Below are positions 1-10,569 of a DNA stretch of 64,000 bases, one piece after another. Source of the stretch: Platycnemis pennipes. Its lineage: Eukaryota; Arthropoda; Insecta; Odonata; Platycnemididae. Within the stretch, counting starts at the first letter, position 1, and the number at the start of each line of letters is the position of its first letter. Under the pieces are notes generated by a model. It worked only from the letters and a program-made list of their open reading frames with translations. It searched no databases and was not told where the DNA came from. The stretch spans positions 126,686,133 to 126,750,132 of the forward strand of contig OW121853.1 of assembly GCA_933228895.1 (NCBI GenBank), written 5' to 3'. The translations under genes and the position numbers were made by a program.

Positions 1-56
1 ACCGAGTGCCGGATTTTAACCATAGTTTTATTCATTTATTTATATTTTATCTTTTT

Positions 57-2237
57 ATGGCATTCATTCTACAGTGGAACTGTAATGGTTTTTATCGGCA
101 TAAGGAGGAGCTGACTATTTTAATTAGATATTTTAATCCGTCATGTATATGTCTCCAAGAGACACATTTTAAAACGTCAGACAAGGGTATTTTAAAAGGT
201 TTTAACGTTTTTAGATTCGACGACACCAGTGGCATACGTGCCCAAGGTGGAGTGGCAATCGCAGTTCGGGAGGCCCTTTACACCTCCCGATTGCAGCTGA
301 CCACACCTTTTCAAGCCGTAGCCATGACAGTGCATGCCCCAGAGGAGGTGACGTTTTGCAACGTTTATCTGCCTGAGGGTGCACCAGTAACCGCTTTTAA
401 TCTAGAAGCCCTTGTCTGTCAACTACCTCGGCCCTTCATTTTAACGGGTGATTTTAATGCCCATGATTCCCTATGGGGAAGCACAAGAGCACAGTGTAAC
501 CAAAGAGGCCGTATTTTAGCTAAATTTATCGATGATGTTAACTTATTTTTATTGAACAACGGTGAAAGGACACGTTTTAATAGTTTTAATGGGGATTATT
601 CCACCATTGATTTGTGCATGTCATCGAGCAGTCTTATGACAAAATTAAGCTTAAACGTACACAATGACCTATGCGGAAGTGACCATTTTCCAATTTTAAT
701 AAAGAGAGACCGAGGTTTCAGACAAAACCCCATTCGCCCTGACTGTTGGTTAATTCGGAAAGCCAACTGGCCACGCTTTCAGCATAATTTTAAATTCATC
801 TATGGAGAAAACGAAGATGGCGTGGCGAATATTCGGAAGCTTACAGCAACAATTATCGATGCAGCTAAATCCGCAGTACCTCGTACCAAGGGCAACATTC
901 GTAGGCCAGCCGTTCCCTGGTGGAACGAAGAATGTGCAAACGCAATTAAAGCCCGGAAAAGAGCCTTACGAATTTTTAACAAGTTTCCCACCGCGACAAA
1001 TCTTGCCTCTTTTCGACGTTTACGAGCTAAAGCCCGGAAGGTGGTGAAGGAGGCAAAGAAGGCATCCTGGATTGAGTATCTCTCCACACTAAATAGCAGA
1101 ACGCCCATATCGGATGTTTGGAGAAAGGTGAGTAGCATTTCGGGCTCTAGTGAAACCCTCACTGTCTCGTACTTAAAGGTCGCTGATCGGGTGGTTACCT
1201 CCTCCCTCGATATATGCGAGATTTTTGGACAGTTACTTGCCAACACCAGCAGTAACTCAAACTTTGACGCTGCATTCATTCGTATGAAAGAACAAGTCGA
1301 GTCAGCGCCGCTTAACTTTAAAACCATAGGTCCCAATATAGCCTACAATGACTCATTCTCAATGTGGGAATTGACGTCCGCAATCGCCGACTCCCATGAC
1401 AGCGCACCAGGAATGGATCAAGTCCATAACGCCTTCATCCGCAATCTTCCGCAGGCAGCCCTACCGGAAATCCTGCGATGTTTCAATATAATCTGGTCTG
1501 ATGGGAGCTTTCCGGAAATCTGGCGAGAATCCGCTGTGGTGCCCATCCCCAAGCAGGGAAAGAATAGATCAGACCCAAATAACTACAGACCCATCTCGCT
1601 TACAAGTTGTGTCTGTAAGATAATGGAAAGAATGGTTAACCGCCGACTCGTGTGGTGGTTGGAACGACGAAACCTTCTTTCAGATATACAGTGTGGCTTT
1701 CGCAAAGGTAGATCAACTCTCGACCACCTGGTCCGAACAGATAATTTCATGCAAGAAGCTTTCCTTTTACGCCAGCACGTGATCGGCGTTTTTTTCGATA
1801 TAGAAAAAGCGTACGATCGCGTTTGGCGTCACAAAATTTTAACGACGTTGCACAATTGGGGCTTTAGGGGAAACCTACCCATTTTTATCAAAAATTTTTT
1901 ATGCGGGCGGGTTTTTAAAGTTAAAATAGGTAAATGTCTATCTAGACCCTATCCACTAGAGAATGGAGTACCCCAGGGTTCCGTACTAAGTGTGACACTA
2001 TTTGCTATAGCAATCAATGATATCACAGAATGTATCCGTTCTCCTGTAATGGCTTCCCTGTTCGTTGACGACCTGGCTATTTTCTGCCGATCGTCAAAAT
2101 TAGCAAGTGCTTCCATGCTTATCCAACTATCCCTCAACAAGCTGTCTACCTGGTCTCAGAAAAATGGATTTCGTTTCTCCGGAGAGAAAACGAAGTGTGT
2201 CCATTTTCACAGGATAAGGGGATTACACGCTACGCCG
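57..2237 (+). CDS. ORF2 of I-like copy A, 5' part (endonuclease and reverse transcriptase)
   Basis: First 727 codons of the copy A polyprotein. The start at 57 (MAFILQWNCNGFYRH) matches the copy B start, although the frame is open from position 6. The APE-type endonuclease is at about residues 1-225 (GDFNAHD near 140, GSDHFPI near 215). The reverse transcriptase is at about 480-725, with YRPISLTSC, FFDIEKAYDRV, GVPQGSVLS and the catalytic SLFVDDLAIF. The protein would nick target DNA and prime reverse transcription of its own RNA in the nucleus. The frame is open to the Transib target site. The residues read beyond 2237 (to 2306) are Transib sequence, so this half lacks RNase H. Confidence 0.88.
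2233..2237. repeat. Transib target site duplication, left (CGCCG)
   Basis: CGCCG directly precedes the inverted end CACAGTGGTCC and recurs at 10937-10941 just after the mirrored end. A 5-bp GC-rich duplication of the CGNCG type is the family signature of Transib. Confidence 0.9.
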
Positions 2238-3944
2238 CACAGTGGTCCGAAATCGGAAATACCTGGCCAAAAGTCGATTTTTCGACTTTTTGCAAGGAAA
2301 CTTTAAATGGAGTTTTCGTATTGTAGAGGATATGGACTACAAAATAGGGTACTAAATGGGTCTCTCTATAGCACACATTAATGTGCATCACTCGTGAAAG
2401 TTGGGTAAATCAAGGGTTAGACGCCCGTCGCGTTGAATCTGTCAATTTTTGTGAAGTTCACCTTTATAGTAGAAGGCTTTAAATACATAAGTGTCCTTCA
2501 CTAATTTTTTTACGGAATTTTGATACCTCATAGAATAAAAATCCGATAATTTCGTCCAATTGAGTACTTGGTTGACCTTTTAATTTTTTTAAAAATATTT
2601 ATCCATTATTTAGTAATTTTTTTAGTAAATGCATCATTATTGTTTTGTGCTCCTCTTTGCTCCTCTGATATTTTCCTATGGAAATGAGCAGGAAAGCCAA
2701 TTAAACATGATGAAGAAAAAAAATCTTGCTTATACTTGCTTATCTGACCTTCAGATGGTTTTAAGTTGAGCGGTACAACGCACCGCTCCGCATCTTCGGC
2801 CCGCAGTGGCGGCGGCCGAGCCGCTGCGCAGTGACCCAAAGGGGTTTTATCGATAGTTACTCTCGTGGAATGTTACAGATTTTTCATCTTCATACATAAT
2901 TTTCACTGTTGTGTACTAAATTATATTCTTTTCTCGCGTATTGGATATTCCTCTAAACCCAAAGTTCATCAATGAGGTCTATCTCTGTTTTTAATGAGGG
3001 TCGGTTTACGTGCTAGCATATACCTTTCATTATACATTATTATCCATTATCTTTTCACCATACCTTCATGATACGAATTATAATCCAAACGAAAAGCTAC
3101 AGATGTTTACTCGGCAATTAATTTTTGCTTTGTATTCCTATATTTTAATATTTCTATTACGCCTGAACCACCCTGTCCACCACTCGCTTCTAGAAAGGAT
3201 AAGGCCTTCCACAGAGCAATAAAAGTTTCAAAATACCTTGCTGTTCCCTCGCCGCCCGAAAGAGATATTTTGACTGAAAAGGGCAGCTTTCGGTTGCACT
3301 TTTATTGCCTTCAAACCAAAAAAACCCAGCCGCATGCATTGAGGATGGGACGGATTGCTCTGAGGCTACCAAAGCAGAACTCTTTCTGCACGTGCGTTAG
3401 GATTTCTTGGAATACTACGGAACGAGGATAACGGTCACCACCCACGAACTCTGCCGTAGTTTTAAGCACTGACACTTCGAAAACTAACTCATTTATACTC
3501 AGTGTAGAAGCGTGAAGTGCATAGAAGCGTGTTCTGATCTGCTACGCGCAGAGGAAAGCTTGTCCTGCTCAGAGGAAAGAAACACCTCTCCTGCCTGACA
3601 CCTAACCATCAATATACGCCAGAAAAGAATAGACAAGTTTATTCCCATTCCTTGTTCCAATTTGAATTCATCATTCTTAGTTTTGCACTTTTTATTGATT
3701 TTATTTTTATTGATTGATCTATTTTGTGGTTGGCATAGCATTTTCTTATATTTGGTTCAACGTTCTCGTTTCAGCCCTAAAAGATTCTGTATTAAGAGTT
3801 GTAATGGATGTCATAGAGATAACGAACCTTGAGTTGAACGAGAAATTTATGAAGCGAAATAGATATTCTTTAGCTTTAAAGAAACGATTCGTTCTGGAAT
3901 ACTTGATACCTGATTTATATAAAGGAATATAAATGGAGATGTTC

Positions 3945-4428
3945 CTGCTAAAAATATTCTGATGCGCTGCATGCAGAAATTTTTTCCCCAAGTATCTGGG
4001 AAAGTGGGAACAAAGCTCGCGTGCGGATAAATTTTTCAGGAAAAAGTTCAAAAACTGGTTATGGCTGGAGTTTAAACTTCCTTCATGTGCATGTCTTCCC
4101 AGTACGCGCGGTGAGTAACCATTTTTACAATTACGATTAATTGATAAGACGTCCATATTTTATTGGTTAGTAATAAAATAATATTTTGCATTTTCGCAAG
4201 TGTATGTCTATAGAGCGACGGCCAAAAAAATTATTTGAAGAGTCAAGCGAAAGAGAGTGAAGAGAAGAAGAACTCAAGAGTCAGCACGTTGCCAGCTGAG
4301 TTAGCCCTAACTGCTTCAATTAACTATCGCAGCAAATACCTCGAAACGGCTGCAAAACTAATCAAGAAACAGATCTGAATGTCCAACTCTACGCACAGTA
4401 TTACATGCCATCTACTGTGCATAGGATG
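3945..4428 (+). pseudogene. Transib transposase, N-terminal exons (decayed)
   Basis: Two exon-like pieces. The first ends at 4110 before GTGAGT, with a basic stretch including KYLGKWEQSSRADKF. The second starts at 4214 after TATAG with RRPKKLFEESSE, then shifts frame to STLPAELALTASINYRSKYL. The pattern 'GRPxxxFEESSERxKRR...ELxxATxxxLR' is the conserved N-terminal block of Transib transposases as I remember the family. At 4378-4428 the frame becomes that of the C-terminal part (AQYYMPSTVHRM), so N- and C-terminal regions are joined with the catalytic middle missing. Frameshifts and a stop near 4321 show it is not functional. Exon 1 start is uncertain. Confidence 0.6.
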
Positions 4429-4442
4429 CTGATTCACTTAGC
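4429..4442. repeat. Target site duplication of copy B, left
   Basis: CTGATTCACTTAGC here is identical to 10118-10131. The pair brackets the full-length I-like copy B and cuts the Transib transposase reading frame. Confidence 0.93.
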
Positions 4443-4530
4443 TCCCCCTGCGGGTAGGGATATTGAGAATACTCCCGCAGTATCCCTGCTTGTCGTAAGA
4501 GGCGACTAAAAGGGCGGGGAGATAACCCCG
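4443..4530 (+). promoter_or_regulatory. Conserved structured 5' leader of I-like copy B
   Basis: The first ~85 bases can fold. CTGCGGG (4448-4454) pairs with CCCGCAG (4474-4480), GTCG (4492-4495) pairs with CGAC (4503-4506), and CCCC (4444-4447) can pair with GGGG (4516-4519). The same block begins copies C and F almost unchanged. As the first transcribed part of a non-LTR element it probably contains the internal promoter and perhaps a processing or ribozyme fold. That role is inference. Confidence 0.55.
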
Positions 4531-5031
4531 ATAACAAACCCCGTGCCAGCAAGGGTTGAGCCCGGACAGTGTTGTGGGTCAACTGTCTGTGTGCGGCCAC
4601 ACCACCTGGCTTGCGATCCACCCGCATGTTTGCCGTGTGCGGAGACCCGTAAGGAGGAGAAGGGGATCCTGGAGGGTGAGGTCCGTGGTTCCCAGCCGGG
4701 TGTCGGATGCCCGGTATGGACTACGGGCCAATACCCCTCTTTGGCCCCGGATTCACTGTAAACGGGCGGCCGGGAGCTAGCCACTCCCGGTCAATCGGCT
4801 TCCGATACGTTCGGTGGCGAGTGCCAGGGAGGTGGGGGTCTGCGTAGGGCGGTCGGAAATGTACGGGTTTGGTGGGCCCGTGCATCGAAGATCCAACCCG
4901 AAACAGGCAACCACCTCTATGGTGCTATATCCCTCGGGTAGCCCTGACGACCGCACCGGTTTGCGGTGCGGCGTCCCGAATATGTGGCTCCGTGGTGGGT
5001 GGGGAGCTCGGGGGAAGAATCTATTATTGGC

Positions 5032-6201
5032 ATGGAGGTTAAAAACCAACCACCAACAAAAAAATCCCGCCCGGATACGGGTGGGGGAGATACTGTTTCG
5101 TCCGCCTCTAGGCGGTTTTTGGTGATGAAGTGTTTAAAAGAAGGGGAGACACTTAAGCGAGTGTCCCCCTTTCTCATTCGAAAAGTACTGTCGGCTGCAG
5201 TGCCTGGGGATCTAAGGTCTGCAAAAAAGCTGCGAGATGGAACTCTACTGATAGAAACGGCAACTCCGCAGCAAAGTGACAAGCTACTGTCCATGAAAAG
5301 TCTCCATGACATTCCAGTAATGGTAGAGGTACACCGCACCCTCAACACCAGTCGGGGAGCAATCTCCCATTACGACCTGCTGTACGTTGAAGTCGACGAG
5401 ATCAAGAGAGAGATGGCTTCTCAGGGAGTAATTGATGCTCGTCGACTTACAACGAAGCGCGACGGCGAAGTAGTTAACACTACCTCGGTCGTGTTAACGT
5501 TTGCACGTGACAGTCTCCCCGACAAGGTTTTCGTCGGGTATGAATCGGTACCAGTGCGGCCATTCATACCGGCGCCCATGCGCTGCTTCCAGTGCCAGCG
5601 CTTCGGCCACATCGCAACGCGATGTGAGGGCAAGGCCACCTGCCCGCGCTGCGGCCTGGAGGAGCATGAGGGTGCGGAATGTACCAAAGACCCACGCTGC
5701 GTGAACTGCGAGGGTACGCATCCAGCGTATTCTCGCAAGTGTCCGAAAATGGTAGAAGAGCGAAAGGTCATGGAGATAAAGACAGTGGAGAAAGTAACTT
5801 ACTTTGAGGCACGGAAAAGGTTCAGGGCCCTTGTAGCACCGACCTTTTCTAGATCCTTTGCGTCCGTGGCAACAGTAAAGAAAACCACCCAAGGAACTCA
5901 GACCGATAGGAACATTAATAATACGACAGCTGAACTGAAGGAAGTAGCCAAGCCGGCTAAGGCAACAAATCCGGCACAAAAACAAAAATCCACCATCAAT
6001 GCGAATGGTTCCCCAAACAAGAACCAAGCAAAAAGCACCACCGTGGTCGCGCTGAAACAGCGCGAAAAGACGCCATCCCCCGGCCCCAGCGGACTAGCCA
6101 AGCTAGTGCCACAGGAGTCAATGGAGGAGGACGACAGTCCCTCAGAGACTGAAGTCCTCCTCGCCAGACAAAAGGGGAAGAAGCACCGTATTCGGCGCTG
6201 A
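5032..6201 (+). CDS. ORF1 (Gag-like, three zinc knuckles) of I-like copy B
   Basis: RNA-binding nucleocapsid-like protein of the retrotransposon, which would coat the element RNA and carry it with ORF2. The frame is open from 4966, but ATG at 5032 (MEVKNQPPTKKSRPD) is preferred. It begins the basic N-terminus, and copy C keeps the same ATG. Three consecutive zinc knuckles lie at about residues 184-237: CFQCQRFGHIATRC, CPRCGLEEHEGAEC and CVNCEGTHPAYSRKC. The C-terminus is rich in Lys, Pro and Ser, with an acidic patch (SMEEDDSPSETE) and a basic end. Length is 389 aa from 5032. ORF2 follows after 48 nt of (TTTA)-rich spacer, suggesting reinitiation or independent initiation. No breaks. Confidence 0.9.
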   Translation: MEVKNQPPTKKSRPDTGGGDTVSSASRRFLVMKCLKEGETLKRVSPFLIRKVLSAAVPGDLRSAKKLRDGTLLIETATPQQSDKLLSMKSLHDIPVMVEVHRTLNTSRGAISHYDLLYVEVDEIKREMASQGVIDARRLTTKRDGEVVNTTSVVLTFARDSLPDKVFVGYESVPVRPFIPAPMRCFQCQRFGHIATRCEGKATCPRCGLEEHEGAECTKDPRCVNCEGTHPAYSRKCPKMVEERKVMEIKTVEKVTYFEARKRFRALVAPTFSRSFASVATVKKTTQGTQTDRNINNTTAELKEVAKPAKATNPAQKQKSTINANGSPNKNQAKSTTVVALKQREKTPSPGPSGLAKLVPQESMEEDDSPSETEVLLARQKGKKHRIRR

Positions 6202-6249
6202 TTCTTTTAATTTTTACTTTATTTATTTATTTATTTATTTAATATAATT

Positions 6250-9200
6250 ATGGCTTTTATATTACAGTGGAACTGTAATGGTTTTTATCGACATAAGGAG
6301 GAGCTTGCAATTTTAATCCGTGATTTTAACCCCTCGTTTATATGTCTCCAAGACACGCATTTTAAAGCATCGGACAAAGGTGAATTAAAAGGTTATAATG
6401 TTGAAAGGTTCGATGACCTCAGCGGCCAGAGAGCACATGGCGGAGTGGCGATTGCTGTCCGGGAGGCCCTTTACACCTCTCGAGTTCAGCTCGCTACTCC
6501 GTTTCAGGCTGTGGCCGTTTCCACTTACGCCCCTCAAAAACTTACCATATGCAACGTGTACCTACCGGAGGGTGCACCGGTGACTCGCAGCAACCTCGAA
6601 TCACTTGTCCGACAGTTGCCAAGGCCCTTTATTTTATTGGGTGACTTTAACGCCCACGATCTCCTATGGGGAAGCTCTAGAGGCCAATGCACTAGGAGGG
6701 GACGGATTTTAGCCAGTTTTATTCTTGATTTTAACCTTTTTTTACTCAATAATGGGGAGAAAACACGTTTTAACGCTTTTAATGGAGAGTACTCTGCAAT
6801 AGACCTTTGTCTATCGTCAGGTAGTCTTTTTAACAAGTTGAACCTGTCCGTACACACGGATCTATGTGGGAGCGACCACTTACCAATTTTAATTAAATAC
6901 GAAGGAAATTTTAACTCCGATTTTATCAGACCGGGGAATTGGGTTGTCCGTAAAGCGGACTGGCATAGTTTTAAAAAGGATTTTTATTTCAAACACGATG
7001 AAAACCGTGACGCCACACACAACGTGGCAATTTTAACTAAGGGCTTGACTGATGCAGCAAATTGCAACGTGCCTCGTTCGGCGGGGAATCTCCAAAGACC
7101 AGCGGTTCCTTGGTGGAACGAAGAATGCGCTGAGGCCATACGCCAGCGGAAACGTGCTTTACGTGTATTCAACAAGTTCCCCACTGCAAATAACTTAGCC
7201 TCTTTCCGAAAATTGCGAGCAAGAGCTCGGCAAGTAGTGAGGGAGGCTAAGAAGGCCTCCTGGTTCGAATTCGTTTCGAATATTAACCATCGTACACCAC
7301 TAGCACAGGCGTGGAATAAGGTGAGGAGTATTTCTGGTTCTCGCCAGGAGTACGGCGTCTCATGCCTTAATGTGAATGGCCACGTCGTGAGTCAACCTCG
7401 CGACATCGCCGAACTTTTTGGTAAGTCACTAGCCTGCACAAGCAGTGACGGGAATTACTCGAAAGTATTCCTGGCTACCAAGGAACGCTTCCAGAGAATC
7501 CCACTTAATTTTACTGAGACGTCTATGCCTGCAGAGTACAACGACCCGTTCTCCATGTGGGAACTTCGGTCAGCCATTTCGGATTCTAAGGATACCTCTC
7601 CGGGACTGGACGGTATACACAACGCTTTCCTTCGAAATGTTTCGGGGGAGGCGCTGTCGGAGATCCTAAAAACCTACAACCAAATTTGGTTAGATGGTAG
7701 TTTTCCGCCAACCTGGGAGGAATCTGTAGTGGTTCCGGTCGTTAAGCAGGGAAAGGACAAAGTTGATCCTAATAATTATAGGCCAATCTCCTTAACCAGT
7801 TGCCTGTGCAAGGCGATGGAAAGAATGGTAAACCGGCGGCTCGTGTGGTGCTTGGAGCGACGGAACCTTCTATCCAATATCCAGTGTGGTTTTCGGCGAG
7901 GTAGATCGACAATCGATCACCTCGTCCGGAGTGACAATTTCATCCAGGAGGCCTTTCTTTTGCGTCAGCACGTCATCGGCGTCTTCTTCGATCTGGAGAA
8001 GGCGTACGACAGGGTCTGGCGCCAAAAAATTTTAATTCAATTGCATCGTTGGGGTTTTAGGGGCAATCTACCCATTTTTCTTAAGAATTTTTTAACACAC
8101 CGAGTTTTTAGAGTAAGGATAGGTAAACACCTATCAAAGAAATTCACGATGGAAAATGGAGTGCCACAGGGCTCAGTCCTCAGCGTGACGTTGTTCGCCA
8201 TTGCGATCAACGACGCCAGTGAGTGCATCAAGGGACCTGTTATGGGATCTTTGTTTGTCGACGACCTGGCTATTTTCTGCCGGTCGTCCAAACTAGCTAC
8301 CGCTGCTAGGCAAATCCAGCTTTGCCTAAACAAACTTGATGAATGGTCCAAACGGAACGGCTTCCGTTTCTCAGCGGAGAAAACAAAATGCATCCATTTT
8401 CATCGGAAAAGAGGGTACCATATACTTCCTGAGCTACGACTCGGTGACAGACTTCTTCCGTATGCTGATTCTGTTCGTTTTCTCGGGATGGTGTTGGATT
8501 CAAGGCTTAATTGGAAAGAGCACATCCGAGTTTTAAAAGATAAATGTTTTAAAGTTTTAAATATCCTAAGGGTTTTATCAAATTCGACTTGGGGTGCAGA
8601 TCGCACCACCATGCTTTTATTTTATAGAGCAATGGTGCGCTCCAAGTTAGATTACGGATGTTTCGTGTACGCCTCAGGCCGCGACAGCTACTTAAAACCT
8701 TTGTCCACGGTTCACAATGCGGGGATTCGTCTGGCAACAGGGGCGTTCAGGACGTCTCCCGTCGTGAGTTTGTATTCAGAAGCCGGGGAGCCCCCTTTGT
8801 CAACACGGAGAACCATCCTTATGAGTAATTATGTAGCAAAGATTTTATCAATGAGGACGCACCCTTGTTTTAATATAATTTTTAGCCCCAGGTTTTTAAA
8901 CCTTTTTAACACACGGACAAGGGCTACTAAACCCTTAAGCATTCGTTTTAAAGATTTTATTGATGGCACCGACGCTACACTTCCAGAAGTGTATGACTCT
9001 GGGTATTCGGGCCACCCACCGTGGCGGGTACCGCCCCCGAAATGTAGCTATTTGTTGCAAAGAGGCCAGAAATGTACCAGTACATCTGAAGAGTACCAGC
9101 AGATGTTTAGGGAGGCACTTCACTGCAACTCCGACTTCATCCCCGTGTTTACGGATGGATCGAAGTCGGAGTCAGCGTGCGCGTGTGCAGTTTTCTCGTC

Positions 9201-9951
9201 CCACCACGGATTTATAAAGGCGAGGCTTAGCCCATTGTGTAGTGTCTACACGGCTGAGCTCTACGCCATAAGGATGGCTCTGGGTGGGATTAAAAACAAT
9301 AACAGCGCCTACATGGTCTGCAGTGACTCAATGAGCGCGCTGCAGGCCATATCCGGCTACTCTCCCATGCACCCAATCGTCCAGGAGATACAATCCACCC
9401 TTATATCTCTTTTTAAAAAGGGCGTAAAAGTTCGTTTTCTGTGGGTACCTGGCCATATGGGAATAGCTGGTAATGAAAAAGCCGACCGGGCTGCGAAAGA
9501 CGCGCTGAAGCTGGAAAACATAACATCTTCATTGGTACCCGCGTGCGATCTGATGGCCACTTTGAGAAATGCTGCTTTGAATCAGTGGTCGGAGATCTGG
9601 CGCTCTCAGGTGGGGAATAAACTCCGCAGCATCAAGGAATGCATATCAGGTTGGCCCACTTCGGTTGGGAGGACTCGCAGGGAGGAAGTGGTGATTGCAC
9701 GGTTGAGGATAGGGCACACTGCCCTAACACACTCTTTCCTCTTTACAGAGGAAAAGATTCCCTCCCGGTGCGATCGCTGCCAATCTCCCATGACTGTGAG
9801 ACATCTCCTGACTGAGTGTGATATGCACCGTGCTTCAAGGGAAAGGCTGGGCGTCAGGGGTGACTTAAAACAGGTTCTGGGAGATGACCCTGAGCGAATC
9901 AACGTTGTCATCCAGTTTCTCAAAGAAACCGGTTTTTTCAATAAGATTTAA
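6250..9951 (+). CDS. ORF2 (endonuclease, reverse transcriptase, RNase H) of I-like copy B
   Basis: Replication polyprotein of 1233 aa, fully open. The APE endonuclease is at about 1-225 (LGDFNAHD near 140, GSDHLPI near 213). The reverse transcriptase is at about 480-760, with YRPISLTSC near 510, FFDLEKAYDRV near 578, GVPQGSVLS near 640 and the catalytic SLFVDDLAIF near 670. RNase H is at about 960-1090 with its acidic residues visible: VFTDGSK near 966, YTAEL near 999, CSDSM near 1023 and NEKADRAAK near 1074. A C-terminal zinc motif CDRCQ...VRHLLTEC lies near 1173-1190. The order EN-RT-RNH-CCHC is that of the I group and relatives (LOA, R1-like elements with RNase H). No frameshift or catalytic loss seen, so it is a candidate active copy. 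Confidence 0.93.
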   Translation: MAFILQWNCNGFYRHKEELAILIRDFNPSFICLQDTHFKASDKGELKGYNVERFDDLSGQRAHGGVAIAVREALYTSRVQLATPFQAVAVSTYAPQKLTICNVYLPEGAPVTRSNLESLVRQLPRPFILLGDFNAHDLLWGSSRGQCTRRGRILASFILDFNLFLLNNGEKTRFNAFNGEYSAIDLCLSSGSLFNKLNLSVHTDLCGSDHLPILIKYEGNFNSDFIRPGNWVVRKADWHSFKKDFYFKHDENRDATHNVAILTKGLTDAANCNVPRSAGNLQRPAVPWWNEECAEAIRQRKRALRVFNKFPTANNLASFRKLRARARQVVREAKKASWFEFVSNINHRTPLAQAWNKVRSISGSRQEYGVSCLNVNGHVVSQPRDIAELFGKSLACTSSDGNYSKVFLATKERFQRIPLNFTETSMPAEYNDPFSMWELRSAISDSKDTSPGLDGIHNAFLRNVSGEALSEILKTYNQIWLDGSFPPTWEESVVVPVVKQGKDKVDPNNYRPISLTSCLCKAMERMVNRRLVWCLERRNLLSNIQCGFRRGRSTIDHLVRSDNFIQEAFLLRQHVIGVFFDLEKAYDRVWRQKILIQLHRWGFRGNLPIFLKNFLTHRVFRVRIGKHLSKKFTMENGVPQGSVLSVTLFAIAINDASECIKGPVMGSLFVDDLAIFCRSSKLATAARQIQLCLNKLDEWSKRNGFRFSAEKTKCIHFHRKRGYHILPELRLGDRLLPYADSVRFLGMVLDSRLNWKEHIRVLKDKCFKVLNILRVLSNSTWGADRTTMLLFYRAMVRSKLDYGCFVYASGRDSYLKPLSTVHNAGIRLATGAFRTSPVVSLYSEAGEPPLSTRRTILMSNYVAKILSMRTHPCFNIIFSPRFLNLFNTRTRATKPLSIRFKDFIDGTDATLPEVYDSGYSGHPPWRVPPPKCSYLLQRGQKCTSTSEEYQQMFREALHCNSDFIPVFTDGSKSESACACAVFSSHHGFIKARLSPLCSVYTAELYAIRMALGGIKNNNSAYMVCSDSMSALQAISGYSPMHPIVQEIQSTLISLFKKGVKVRFLWVPGHMGIAGNEKADRAAKDALKLENITSSLVPACDLMATLRNAALNQWSEIWRSQVGNKLRSIKECISGWPTSVGRTRREEVVIARLRIGHTALTHSFLFTEEKIPSRCDRCQSPMTVRHLLTECDMHRASRERLGVRGDLKQVLGDDPERINVVIQFLKETGFFNKI

Positions 9952-10062
9952 TTACATTGAATAGAAATACCTAGTATGTAATATTTCATCTTCATTCGAT
10001 CTATTTATTGATTTTACATTTGTTATTTATCTTTTCCATTGTTTTAACCCATTATTAGCCGA

Positions 10063-10092
10063 GGTGCGAATGACCCTCGCTGTCGAAGCACC
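10063..10092 (+). other. 3' terminal hairpin of copy B
   Basis: GGTGC (10063-10067) and GCACC (10088-10092) bracket GAATGACC...GTCGAA. The same arrangement ends copy A (12537-12567) and the fragments at 31768, 37691 and 51345. It is probably the RNA signal recognised by the reverse transcriptase at target priming. Confidence 0.65.
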
Positions 10093-10117
10093 CCCAAAAA
10101 CAAATTCTACTTCTACT

Positions 10118-10414
10118 CTGATTCACTTAGCAGCCATTTCCAAGGAATCATTTATTCCAATTGGGCACTTCTCAGAAGAAGTCATAAAGGCAAATGATAA
10201 GGATATAAGAAGATACCGGGAGTATCACACGGGGAAATTGTCAAAGTTGGCAACAAATGAATATTTATTCCAGACATCATTGTTAGTGTCAGATCAATTA
10301 ATTTCAGTATCAGGCGTGTTGAAGAAAACTGAGGTAAACTTAGCAACTCAAGTTAAAAATCTTCTAGCCCTGGCTGATACGCACAGCGACAATGAGTCCG
10401 ATATAGTGATGTAG
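10118..10414 (+). pseudogene. Transib transposase, C-terminal part
   Basis: Open frame from the right-hand target duplication of copy B to the stop at 10414. It continues the frame of 4378-4428 once copy B and one duplication are removed. The text IPIGHFSEEVIKANDKDIRRYR then KLSKLATNEYLF matches the conserved C-terminal block of Transib transposases (family form: 'YYMPxTVHKxLIHG...LPIGxLSEExxEARNKDxRxYR...'). It ends in an acidic tail (SDNESDIVM). The frame extends upstream to 10064, but those residues belong to the 3' end of copy B. No catalytic residue lies in this part, so it cannot act alone. Confidence 0.75.
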
Positions 10415-10569
10415 GAATAAGTTTTTTATTAGATAAAAATGATTAGGTATGCTAAAGTAAAAATGCCTATATGAAAGCATCAAGTTTATCTTTTTTCATA
10501 TTTTTCCATAAGTTATATATCACTTATATCATATTATTTAACCTAAATTAGAGTATTCAATTATTCTAA

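Larger units (their letters stand above)
4443..10117 (+). mobile_element. Full-length I-like non-LTR retrotransposon copy B
   Basis: A complete 5675-bp element with a perfect 14-bp target duplication. Order: structured 5' leader (4443-5031), ORF1 (5032-6201), 48-nt AT-rich linker, ORF2 (6250-9951), 3' UTR with a GGTGC...GCACC hairpin (10063-10092), and a short TTCTACTTCTACT tail. The 5' end CCCCCTGCGGG matches the starts of copies C (45193) and F (63912), so the 5' end is genuine and not truncated. Both ORFs are free of stops. The intact frames and perfect duplication point to a recent, possibly still competent insertion into the older Transib. Confidence 0.93.

Noticed and set aside
800..1336. 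178-codon minus-strand frame over ORF2 of copy A
   Set aside because: Antisense shadow: the same shape recurs antisense to ORF2 of other copies and carries no domain, while the plus strand is plainly EN-RT.
4412..5049. Several overlapping frames in the 5' leader of copy B (and 45095-45669 in copy C)
   Set aside because: GC-rich structured leader; frames on both strands without domain and not needed by the two-ORF element.
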